Assembly: GCF_003234795.2 (NCBI RefSeq)
Contig: NZ_CP126268.1
Location: 1,984,001-2,048,000, forward strand
Length of the DNA stretch: 64,000 nt
Source: Curtobacterium sp. MCLR17_032
GTDB taxonomy: Bacteria > Actinomycetota > Actinomycetes > Actinomycetales > Microbacteriaceae
Direction: 5' to 3'
A model generated the notes under the pieces. That model saw nothing but the letters and a program-made list of their open reading frames with translations, was not told the DNA's origin and ran no database searches. Shown one piece after another: positions 56,815 to 64,000 of this stretch. The translations under genes and the position numbers were made by a program. Each line of letters starts with the position of its first letter. The stretch's first letter is position 1.

Positions 56815-58518
56815 CTACTGGTAGTTCGGGTGTGCCCGCAGCCAGGCCTGGAACTGCTTGACGGCCTGTTCGTGCTGCGCGAGCGTGTCCGAGAACACCG
56901 TCTCCCCGGTCTCCAGGTTCACCGTCACGAAGTAGCGCCAGTTGCCGGTCGCCATCTTGGTCACCGCGTTGATGGCGAGGTCACCGGGGTTGGAGATCGG
57001 CGCCGGCGGCAGCCCCTCGTGCTGGTACGTGTTGTACCGGTTCGACGCGTCCGCGCGCTCGGCATCCGTCGTCGTCACACGGTGGGTGTTGCCCGTGCCG
57101 TAGGCGACGGTCGCGTCGGACTGCAGGAGCATCCCGTCGTCGAGCCGGTTCTGGAACACCCGGGCGACCTTCGGGTAGTCGGCGGCGAGACCGGCCTCCT
57201 TCTGCACGAGCGACGCGAACACGACCACCCGCTCCTGGTCGGCCTCGGCGACACCGGCGGACTTCAGATGTTGCTTCATGGTGTCGACCATGGTCTTGAA
57301 GTACTGCTCCGCCGTCCACTTCGGGTTGATCGGGTACGTGGCGGGGAACAGCCAGCCCTCGAGCGTGGTGACGCCGGACGGCAGCCCGTAGGCGGAGAGG
57401 TCCTTCGCAGCGGCCTCGACGTCAGCCTTGCTCAGCCCGGCCTTCGAGACCATGCCGGCCTCGATGTCCGCAAGCGCCGTGCCCTCGGGGATGACGATGG
57501 ACGGGTCCTGGACCCGGTTGGCCTTGTCCTGCAGTGCCGTCAGCGCAGCCTTCGAGCTCATCTTCTTCTTGAGCGCGTACGAACCTGGCTGGAACTGCAC
57601 GTTCGGCGACGCGAGCAGCAGCTGGTAGAACACCTTCGAGGTCTTCACGACACCGCTCCGCTGCAGCGTCGCGGCGACGTCCTCGCCGATGTCGCCGTCC
57701 TTGATCGTGATCGTCACCTTCGAGGTGCCGTCACCGGTGTAGTCGTCGCTCTCCTGCGAGCCCGAGATCGCGCTGGCGATGGCCTGGATCTTCGGGGCGG
57801 CGAAGTTGTAGGCGACGGCACCGCCGGCGACCACGATCGCCACGATGACGATCCCGGCGATCAGCGGGCCCTTGCGTCGCGGTGGACGTTCGTCGCGCGG
57901 CAGCCGGGAGGCTCCACCACGTCCGCCACGTCGGCCTCCGTCGTTGCCGCCTCGGCCACCGGCACCGCGGCCGCCGCCGGTGAGGTCGTCGCCGGCGAGG
58001 CCGTCGTCGCTGGGGCCGTCGTCGAGAGGGCCGTCCGCCGGCCGGGCGTCGGTCGCGTCGGCGCTGGCTGCGGCATCCGCAGCCGCCCCGGCACTCGCGT
58101 CCTCGCCGCGCGCTCCCGGGACCGGACCGCTGTGGAGGGAGCCGCCGAGGAGGGCGTGCACGTCGGGGTGGACGTCACCGTCCGTGGGGGCTGCGCCGAC
58201 GACGGGTCGGGGGGCGGGCCTCCCGGCATCGTCACGCCGGACGTCGTCGCGGGGAGCAACGTCGCTCGCCGTGTCGTCGCTCGCTGCGCCGTCGCTCACC
58301 GTGCGGTCACGGGGGGCGTCGCCGTCGGTCGGAGTCTCGTCGGGACGGGCGGCCGCTTCGGCTCGTGCCCGTGCTGCCCGGGCTTCCCGACGCGAGAGCG
58401 GCGGTCCGTCCGTGGGTGTGTCGGTGGGGTCCTCGCCTCGGCGGGTCCCCGTGCGGTCACGGCGCTCGGCGTCGCTGCCGGGCGCGATGATCGCGTTCCA
58501 GTCCAGATCGTCTGCCAA
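56815..58518 (-). CDS. mltG: Endolytic peptidoglycan transglycosylase MltG (YceG)
   Basis: MltG cuts nascent glycan strands at the outer face of the membrane. The 567-residue protein has a very long, charged and Gly/Asp/Ala-rich cytoplasmic N-terminus (about 1-215), one membrane helix (about 218-240) and an external YceG domain with the catalytic glutamate in FASLVQKEAG near 439 and EGLPPAPISNPG. The TTG start at 58518 has GAGGA about 4 bases upstream. It follows ruvX by 72 bases and ends before a terminator. Confidence 0.93.
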   Translation of the reverse strand: MADDLDWNAIIAPGSDAERRDRTGTRRGEDPTDTPTDGPPLSRREARAARARAEAAARPDETPTDGDAPRDRTVSDGAASDDTASDVAPRDDVRRDDAGRPAPRPVVGAAPTDGDVHPDVHALLGGSLHSGPVPGARGEDASAGAAADAAASADATDARPADGPLDDGPSDDGLAGDDLTGGGRGAGGRGGNDGGRRGGRGGASRLPRDERPPRRKGPLIAGIVIVAIVVAGGAVAYNFAAPKIQAIASAISGSQESDDYTGDGTSKVTITIKDGDIGEDVAATLQRSGVVKTSKVFYQLLLASPNVQFQPGSYALKKKMSSKAALTALQDKANRVQDPSIVIPEGTALADIEAGMVSKAGLSKADVEAAAKDLSAYGLPSGVTTLEGWLFPATYPINPKWTAEQYFKTMVDTMKQHLKSAGVAEADQERVVVFASLVQKEAGLAADYPKVARVFQNRLDDGMLLQSDATVAYGTGNTHRVTTTDAERADASNRYNTYQHEGLPPAPISNPGDLAINAVTKMATGNWRYFVTVNLETGETVFSDTLAQHEQAVKQFQAWLRAHPNYQ

Positions 58519-58590
58519 CGGTCCTCGGTCTCTCGGTCGGGAACCCCGTGCGGCTCCGGAGGCGCTGGGGCGGGTCCGGGAGGGCAGCTG

Positions 58591-59040
58591 TCAGGGGAGT
58601 TCGGCCCCGGGTGGGGCGCCGGCTGCGCGCTCGTGGTCGAGCGCATGTTGCAGAATGATAACAGCGGCGGCTTGGTCGATCACGGCCCGGGACTTCTTGG
58701 TGTTCTTCCCCGCCTGGTGCAGCCCGCGCTGCGCGGTGACCGTCGACAGCCGTTCGTCGACGAGCCGGACCGGACGGTGCGCCGCGATCCGGGCGGCGAA
58801 GTCCCGCGCGTCCGTGGTCGACGCGGTGTCGCCGCCCGACATCGACAGCGGCAGTCCGACGACGACCTCGAGGACGTCGTACTCGTCCGCGATCGCCAGG
58901 ATCCGGCGGACGTCGGCGGAGTCGTCGCGACGGACGGTCTCGACCGGGGTCGCGAGGAGTCCGTCTCGGTCACACACGGCGACCCCGATCCGGGCGCGAC
59001 CGACGTCGATGCCGAGCCGGCGCCCGGAGCGGATCGTCAC
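58591..59040 (-). CDS. ruvX: Holliday junction resolvase-like / 16S pre-rRNA nuclease RuvX
   Basis: RuvX (YqgF) has an RNase H-like fold; E. coli YqgF matures the 16S rRNA 5' end, and M. tuberculosis RuvX has junction-resolving activity. The 149-residue protein starts with RLGIDVGRARIGVAV (first acidic residue), with LPLSMSGGD and VDERLSTVTAQ. The C-terminal aspartate lies in KSRAVIDQAAAV. The GTG start lies 2 bases after alaS. Confidence 0.93.
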   Translation of the reverse strand: MTIRSGRRLGIDVGRARIGVAVCDRDGLLATPVETVRRDDSADVRRILAIADEYDVLEVVVGLPLSMSGGDTASTTDARDFAARIAAHRPVRLVDERLSTVTAQRGLHQAGKNTKKSRAVIDQAAAVIILQHALDHERAAGAPPGAELP

Positions 59041-59042
59041 CG

Positions 59043-61700
59043 TCAGGCCGCGATGCGGTCGGACACGGCGCGGAGGGCCGCCGGCAGCGCCGACGCGTCG
59101 GTGCCACCGCCCTGCGCGAGGTCCGGCTTGCCACCGCCACCGCCGCCGAGGACACCGGCTGCCTCCTTGGCGAGCGGACCCGCCTGGACGCCTGCGGCGC
59201 GGGCGGCGTCGTTCGTCGCGACGATCACGACCGGCTTGCCGCCGACGACGGCACCGAGCACGACCACGGCCGCGTCCGAGCCGAGCTGGCCACGGACGCC
59301 GGTGGCCAGGGCGCGGAGGTCGTCGCCCGACGAGAGCCCGTCGACGACCTGGGCGACCAGCGCGACGGCACCGACACGCTCGGCGGCCCGGGCGATCGCC
59401 GGCACGCGCTGCTGCAGGTTCGCCGACTCGAACTCGGCGATCCGCTTCTGGGCCGTCTTCAGGTCCTCGAGCAGCGACTGCACGCGGCCCGGCAGGTCGT
59501 CACGCGGTGCCTTGAGCGCGCTGGAGAGCTGCGACACGATGGTCCGCTCGACCGCGAGCTCGCGGAAGCCCTCGAGCCCGACGAGGGCCTCGACGCGGCG
59601 GTTGGTCGACCCGACGCTGGACTCGCCCACCAGGTTGACGAGGCCGACCTGGGCGCTGGAGGCCACGTGGATGCCACCGCAGAGTTCACGGGACCACGGG
59701 CCGCCGATGTCGACCATGCGGACCTCGGAGCCGTACTTCTCGCCGAACAGCGCCTGGGCACCGAGCGCCTTGGCGTCGTCGATCGGCAGGATGCGCGTGG
59801 AGACCTCGAGGTCGGAGCGGATCGCGGTGTTCACGACCTCCTCGATCTCGGTGCGGGTCTCGAGTGACACCGGCTGGCTCCAGGAGAAGTCCAGGCGCAT
59901 GTAGCCGGCCTTGTTGTACGAACCCGCCTGCAGTGCCTCCGGGCCGAGGACGTCACGGAGCGCCGCGTTCACCAGGTGCGTGGCCGAGTGGGCCTGGGTC
60001 GCACCGCGGCGGTACTCGGCGTCCACCAGGGTGGTCGCCGGGTCATCGACGCCGACCTCGCCCGAACGGACCTGGACGGTGTGGCTCCAGAGGCCGGAGA
60101 CCGGGCGCTGCACGTCGAGTACCTCGAGGTCGAAGCCGTTGCCGACGATCGAGCCCTGGTCGGCGTCCTGGCCACCGGACTCGGCGTACAGCGACGTCTC
60201 GCTGAGGATGACCTCGGCGATGTCGCCCGCGACCGCGCGGTCCACGCTCCGGCCGTCGACGATGAGACCGAGGATCCGGCTCTCGGCCTGCAGCCCGTCG
60301 TAGCCGAGGAAGACGGTCTCCCCCGCGGCACGGAACGCGCTGTAGACGCTGAGGTCGGCGAGGGCGGTCTTCTTGCTCTTCGCGTCGGCCTTGGCGCGCG
60401 AGCGCTGCTCCGACATGAGGGTCTCGAACGCGGAACGGTCGACGTGGACGCCGGCCTCTTCCGCCATCTCCATCGTCAGGTCGATCGGGAACCCGAAGGT
60501 GTCGTGCAGCAGGAACGCGGTGTCCCCGCCGATCGACGGTCGGCCGTCCTGCTTGGCGCGGTCGACGGCGACGTCCAGGATCGTCGTGCCCTGCGCGAGG
60601 GTGCGGAGGAACGTCTCCTCTTCGGCGTAGGCGATGCGGGCGATGCGGTCGTACTGCTCGCCGACCTCGGGGTAGGCGGCCTGCATGGCGTCGCGCGACG
60701 CCGGGAACAGCCGGGGGAAGGTCGCACCCTCGACCCCGAGCAGCCGCATCGCGCGCACCGTGCGGCGGAGCAGTCGGCGGAGGATGTAGCCGCGGCCCTC
60801 GTTCGACGGCGAGACGCCGTCGGTGATGAGCATGAGCGCCGAGCGGACGTGGTCGGCGATGACCCGCATCCGGACGTCGTCCTCGTGGTCGGCGCCGTAG
60901 CGTCGGCCGGACACCGCGGCGGCCTCGTCGAGGACCGGGCGCACCTGGTCGATCTCGTACATGTTGTCGACGCCCTGCTTGATGAAGGCGACGCGCTCGA
61001 GCCCCATGCCGGTGTCGATGTTCTTGTTCGGCAGCTCGCCGGTGATCTCGAAGTCGTACTTCGACCGCACGTCGGCGATCTGGTACTGCATGAAGACCAG
61101 GTTCCAGATCTCGACGTAGCGGTCGTCGTCGGTGGCCGGGCCACCGTCGATGCCGTACTCCGGGCCGCGGTCGAAGAAGATCTCCGAGCAGGGGCCGGCC
61201 GGACCGGGCTGCCCGGTGGACCAGTAGTTCGTGTCCTTGCCGAGGCGCTGGATCCGGTCGTCGGGCAGCGTCGAGTGCCGCATCCAGAACTCGATCGCCT
61301 CGTCGTCCTCTTCGTAGACGGTGACCCACAGGTCGTCGGCCGAGAACCCGAGCCCACCGTCGGACTCCGGGTTCGTCAGGAACTCCCAGGCGTACTGGAT
61401 CGCCTGCTCCTTGAAGTAGTCCCCGAACGAGAAGTTGCCGTTCATCTGGAAGAACGTGCCGTGCCGCGGGGTCTTGCCGACCTCTTCGATGTCGTTGGTG
61501 CGGATGCACTTCTGGACGCTCGTCGCGCGGGGGTACGGCGCCGGGATGAGCCCGGTGAGGTACGGGATGAACGGCACCATGCCGGCCACCGTGAACAGCA
61601 GCGACGGGTCGTCCGAGACGAGCGACGCGGACGGGACGACGGTGTGGCCGCGGTCACCGAAGAACTGGAGCCAACGACGGCGGATCTCTGCGGTCTGCAT
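59043..61700 (-). CDS. alaS: Alanyl-tRNA synthetase
   Basis: AlaS charges tRNA-Ala and edits mischarged Ser/Gly. The 885-residue protein is full length: class II catalytic core (RATSVQKCIRTNDIEEVG, MGLERVA), the editing domain with zinc ligands HSATH near 573 and CGGIH near 673, and a C-terminal DHHA1 domain with the Gly-rich GGGGGGKPDLAQGGG. The ATG has AGGAAG six bases upstream. No T-box leader was seen. Confidence 0.97.
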   Translation of the reverse strand: MQTAEIRRRWLQFFGDRGHTVVPSASLVSDDPSLLFTVAGMVPFIPYLTGLIPAPYPRATSVQKCIRTNDIEEVGKTPRHGTFFQMNGNFSFGDYFKEQAIQYAWEFLTNPESDGGLGFSADDLWVTVYEEDDEAIEFWMRHSTLPDDRIQRLGKDTNYWSTGQPGPAGPCSEIFFDRGPEYGIDGGPATDDDRYVEIWNLVFMQYQIADVRSKYDFEITGELPNKNIDTGMGLERVAFIKQGVDNMYEIDQVRPVLDEAAAVSGRRYGADHEDDVRMRVIADHVRSALMLITDGVSPSNEGRGYILRRLLRRTVRAMRLLGVEGATFPRLFPASRDAMQAAYPEVGEQYDRIARIAYAEEETFLRTLAQGTTILDVAVDRAKQDGRPSIGGDTAFLLHDTFGFPIDLTMEMAEEAGVHVDRSAFETLMSEQRSRAKADAKSKKTALADLSVYSAFRAAGETVFLGYDGLQAESRILGLIVDGRSVDRAVAGDIAEVILSETSLYAESGGQDADQGSIVGNGFDLEVLDVQRPVSGLWSHTVQVRSGEVGVDDPATTLVDAEYRRGATQAHSATHLVNAALRDVLGPEALQAGSYNKAGYMRLDFSWSQPVSLETRTEIEEVVNTAIRSDLEVSTRILPIDDAKALGAQALFGEKYGSEVRMVDIGGPWSRELCGGIHVASSAQVGLVNLVGESSVGSTNRRVEALVGLEGFRELAVERTIVSQLSSALKAPRDDLPGRVQSLLEDLKTAQKRIAEFESANLQQRVPAIARAAERVGAVALVAQVVDGLSSGDDLRALATGVRGQLGSDAAVVVLGAVVGGKPVVIVATNDAARAAGVQAGPLAKEAAGVLGGGGGGKPDLAQGGGTDASALPAALRAVSDRIAA

Positions 61701-61747
61701 GGTGCTTCCTGTAGGGCGTGTGGCGGGGACGGGAGGCTCGGGGTGGG

Positions 61748-61942
61748 TCAGGTGGGCGAGTGGCCGTTCGGGCGCAGCTCGGCTTCGCGCGAGCGGTACC
61801 CCTCGGCCACGGCGCCCGTGAAGGCCTTCGCCCGGGCGTCGACCTGGGCGAGGAGGTGTGCGGCGGACGGCGTCCGGCTGACGCGCTGTGCCGCGACGAA
61901 CCCGATGACCACGCCGACGGCGACGAAGAACAGCTGCTTCAC
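61748..61942 (-). CDS. Small membrane protein upstream of alaS (DUF6167-like)
   Basis: A 64-residue protein with one N-terminal hydrophobic helix (about 3-19) and a short soluble tail (AKAFTGAVAEGYRSREAELRP). Small proteins of this type lie between rpsD and alaS in many actinobacteria; the function is unknown. The GTG start has GGGAGG five bases upstream, so it is well translated. It ends 47 bases before alaS. Confidence 0.78.
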   Translation of the reverse strand: MKQLFFVAVGVVIGFVAAQRVSRTPSAAHLLAQVDARAKAFTGAVAEGYRSREAELRPNGHSPT

Positions 61943-62002
61943 GATGCCTCCCTCTCGCGTGCGCCGGAGCGCACGTCGGACAAGCGTATCGCGGGGACGC
62001 AG

Positions 62003-62040
62003 AACGGCGGGCCGCCCTCCGAGGAGGACGACCCGCCGTT
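62003..62040 (-). terminator. rpsD terminator
   Basis: AACGGCGGG (62003-62011) pairs perfectly with CCCGCCGTT (62032-62040), and CCTCC with GGAGG extends the stem inside. It lies 17 bases after the rpsD stop. Confidence 0.7.
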
Positions 62041-62056
62041 CACACAGGTGCTGGGA

Positions 62057-62686
62057 TCAGCGGGCTGCGTAGTACTCGACGACGAGCTGCACTTCACAGG
62101 TCACGGGGACCTCGGCGCGCTTCGGACGACGCACCAGGCGGGCCTGGAGCTTGTCGATCTCGACCTCGAGGTAGCCCGGGACCTTCGGGAGGACTTCCTG
62201 GTGGCCACCGGCAGCGGCGACCTGGAAGGGCTCGAGCGACTCGGAGCGCTGCTTGACGTGGATCAGCTGGCCCTCCTTGACGCGGAAGGAGGGGCGGTCG
62301 ACGAGCTTGCCGTCGACCAGGATGTGACGGTGCACGATCAGCTGGCGGGCCTGCGAGGTGGTGCGGGCGAAGCCGGCACGGAGCACGAGGGCGTCCAGAC
62401 GCGTCTCGAGGGTCTCGACGAGGTTCTCACCGGTCAGACCGGCGGCCTTGCGGGACTCTTCGAAGACGATGCGGAGCTGCTTCTCGCGGATGCCGTACTG
62501 GGCGCGCAGACGCTGCTTCTCACGGAGACGGACGGCGTAGTCGCTGTCCTGACGACGGCGCGTACGGCCGTGCTCACCGGGCCCGTAGGGGCGCTTCTCG
62601 AGGTAACGGGCCGCCTTCGGCGTCAGCGGGATGCCGAGCGCGCGAGACAGGCGGGTCTTGCTGCGGGTGCGTGACTTGGTAGACAC
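62057..62686 (-). CDS. rpsD: 30S ribosomal protein S4
   Basis: S4 is an early 16S rRNA-binding protein and an mRNA-binding autoregulator in several bacteria. The 209-residue protein begins STKSRTRSKTRLSRALG without the zinc-binding cysteines of the other S4 type (C-minus form), and has the S4 RNA-binding domain ETRLDALVLRAGFARTTSQARQLIVHRHILVDG (split here: ETRLDALVLRAGF, ARTTSQARQLIVHRHI). The GTG start has AAAAGGA upstream. A long leader hairpin lies about 30 bases before it. Confidence 0.96.
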   Translation of the reverse strand: MSTKSRTRSKTRLSRALGIPLTPKAARYLEKRPYGPGEHGRTRRRQDSDYAVRLREKQRLRAQYGIREKQLRIVFEESRKAAGLTGENLVETLETRLDALVLRAGFARTTSQARQLIVHRHILVDGKLVDRPSFRVKEGQLIHVKQRSESLEPFQVAAAGGHQEVLPKVPGYLEVEIDKLQARLVRRPKRAEVPVTCEVQLVVEYYAAR

Positions 62687-62717
62687 AGGGTCCTTTTCTC
62701 TGTACTGAACTGAAGTT

Positions 62718-62760
62718 GTCACGGGTCTCGGAGCGCGCACGCTCCGACGGACCCCGTGAC
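62718..62760 (-). promoter_or_regulatory. Leader hairpin of rpsD
   Basis: In the transcript direction, a stem formed by GTCACGGG.TC..TCGGAGCG and CGCTCCGAGACCCGTGAC with the loop TGCG. The 43-base structure ends about 32 bases before the rpsD start codon. It could be an S4 autoregulatory site or an attenuator. Confidence 0.5.
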
Positions 62761-62960
62761 GGGATCCAGAGGGATGAGCCTGTGGGATCGGGCGGCTACA
62801 GCCCGAACCTCTGCCCCCGTGCCGGTCAGGTCCGTTCAGGACGTGACTGACACTGTGTCCTCGACGCAGCCGCACGCGAGGACCAGGACGTAGGCCCGTC
62901 AACGATAGCAGCATCCGGTCCCGCCGTGGGGACCAGACCGACCGCGCGTCGCGTGCCCGG

Positions 62961-64000
62961 TCAGTCGCCGCGGATGATCCCGCGCAGTCGGTCGAGCCGC
63001 GGCCCGATCTCGCGCTCGAACCCGTTGGCGGTCGGCGTGTAGTACTCGGTGCCGTCCAGGGCGTCGGGCAGGTACTGCTGGGACGCGACCCCGTGCTCGG
63101 CGTCGTGCGAGTAGATGTACCCCTTGCCGTGCCCGAGCCGTTTCGCCCCGGCGTAGTGCGCGTCCCGGAGGTGGTTCGGCACGACGCCCATCCGCCCGGC
63201 CTTGACGTCGGCCACGGCCTGGTTCACGCCGTTGTACGCCGCGTTCGACTTCGGCGCGGTCGCCAGGTAGACCACGGCCTCGGCGAGCGGGATCCGACCC
63301 TCGGGCATGCCGATGAGCTGGACGGCCTGCGCGGCGGCGACGGCGATCGGCAGCGCCTGCGGGTCCGCCATGCCGATGTCCTCGGACGCCGAGATGATGA
63401 TCCGCCGGGCGATGAACCTCGGGTCCTCGCCGGCCTCGATCATCCGCGCCAGGTAGTGCAGTGCGGCGTCGACGTCGCTCCCCCGGACCGACTTGATGAA
63501 CGCGCTGATGACGTCGTAGTGCTCGTCGCCCTGCCGGTCGTAGCGGAGCAGCGCCCGGTCCACCGCGGCGGCGACGGTGTCGGCGTCGACGACCGGGACC
63601 GTACCGGACTCGCGCTCGTCGTCGTCCTGCGCCGCCACGGCGGACGCGGCCGCGGCCTCCAGCGCCGTCAACGCACGTCGGGCGTCCCCGGACGCCAGGC
63701 GGATGATCGCGGCCCGTGCTTCGTCGCCGAGCACGACCGACCCCCGGAGGCCCCGGGCGTCCTCGACCGCGCGGTCGACGAGCATGCCGAGGTCGGCGTC
63801 CGTCAGGGGCTTGAGCGTGAGCAGCAGGGAGCGCGAGAGCAACGGCGAGATGACCGAGAAGGACGGGTTCTCGGTGGTCGCCGCGATGAGGATCACCCAG
63901 CCGTTCTCGACCCCGGGCAACAGGGCGTCCTGCTGCGCCTTGCTGAAGCGGTGGATCTCGTCGAGGAACAGGACCGTCGTCGCGCCGTAGAGGTCCCGGT
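62961..64000 (-). CDS. rarA: AAA+ replication-recombination ATPase RarA (MgsA), N-terminus outside window
   Basis: RarA acts at stalled replication forks. The window holds the C-terminal 346 residues, starting inside the AAA+ core; Walker A is beyond the right edge. Visible are Walker [10 protein letters not shown], sensor [11 protein letters not shown], the lid ([15 protein letters not shown]) and the tetramerisation domain with [23 protein letters not shown] and [16 protein letters not shown]. The stop is at 62961. The gene lies upstream of rpsD with its own 3' gap. Confidence 0.95.
   Translation of the reverse strand, partial: RDLYGATTVLFLDEIHRFSKAQQDALLPGVENGWVILIAATTENPSFSVISPLLSRSLLLTLKPLTDADLGMLVDRAVEDARGLRGSVVLGDEARAAIIRLASGDARRALTALEAAAASAVAAQDDDERESGTVPVVDADTVAAAVDRALLRYDRQGDEHYDVISAFIKSVRGSDVDAALHYLARMIEAGEDPRFIARRIIISASEDIGMADPQALPIAVAAAQAVQLIGMPEGRIPLAEAVVYLATAPKSNAAYNGVNQAVADVKAGRMGVVPNHLRDAHYAGAKRLGHGKGYIYSHDAEHGVASQQYLPDALDGTEYYTPTANGFEREIGPRLDRLRGIIRGD

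Noticed and set aside
61701..61747. T-box leader for alaS
   Set aside because: The gap is 47 bases with no specifier loop or antiterminator motif.

Overview
The window is chromosomal DNA from a high-GC actinobacterium, most likely Microbacteriaceae and probably Curtobacterium or a close relative (inference from gene order, strong G/C third-codon bias and protein style; no search was run). About 56 genes are packed almost end to end, nearly all on the minus strand. No stretch above 300 bases lacks a gene; the largest gaps are upstream of rpsD (about 270 bases), between pyk and the VIT1 gene (210) and between lgt and gltB (190). There are no insertion sequences, prophage genes, CRISPR arrays or rRNA genes, and one tRNA gene.

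Layout from left to right. 1-7666: the 5' part of uvrB, a plus-strand MFS transporter, then a minus-strand operon coaE > exported hydrolase > AMP-dependent ligase > membrane acyltransferase; these four non-core genes separate coaE from uvrB. 7746-19393: rpsA, a DUF885 metallopeptidase-like protein, polA, a hotdog thioesterase, a GNAT acetyltransferase, an ANTAR response regulator, tRNA-Leu(CAA), an HdeD-like membrane protein, a ferritin-like/VIT1 metal transporter and pyk. 19394-25724: gltBD glutamate synthase. 25725-35342: lgt, trpA, trpB, trpC, two small Trp-associated genes, trpE, hisI, hisF, hisG, hisE and rpe. 35401-42230: rsmB, fmt, a plus-strand DUF4383 gene, priA, metK and rpoZ. 42260-53120: gmk with an N-terminal mIHF-like domain, then pyrF, carB, carA, a small membrane gene, pyrC, pyrB, pyrR, nusB and efp. 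53192-64000: a UbiB-family kinase, aroB, aroK, mltG, ruvX, alaS, a 64-residue membrane protein, rpsD and the C-terminal part of rarA.

How the genes work together: transcription runs right to left, so efp-nusB leads into the complete de novo UMP operon from pyrR to pyrF, which in turn leads into guanylate kinase, omega and SAM synthetase. fmt-rsmB-rpe-hisE-hisG-hisF and hisI-trpE-trpC-trpB-trpA form compact amino-acid operons with many 1 to 4 base stop/start overlaps (ATGA or GTGA), implying translational coupling. The order is broadly collinear with three Mycobacterium tuberculosis segments (hisF-trp-lgt-pyk-polA-rpsA-coaE-uvrB; pyrR to rpe; nusB-efp-aroB-aroK to alaS and rarA).

Points that stand out: an mIHF-Gmk fusion; two tandem hairpins resembling PyrR-binding loops immediately before the pyrR Shine-Dalgarno; a nine-copy GGGAC microsatellite upstream of the VIT1 gene; three probable leaderless genes (uvrB, polA, the ANTAR regulator); a long hairpin in the rpsD leader; a family of CGGGAGG-core terminators including a perfect 54-base palindrome; and the apparent absence of coaBC, aroC and aroE from positions where related actinobacteria often have them.
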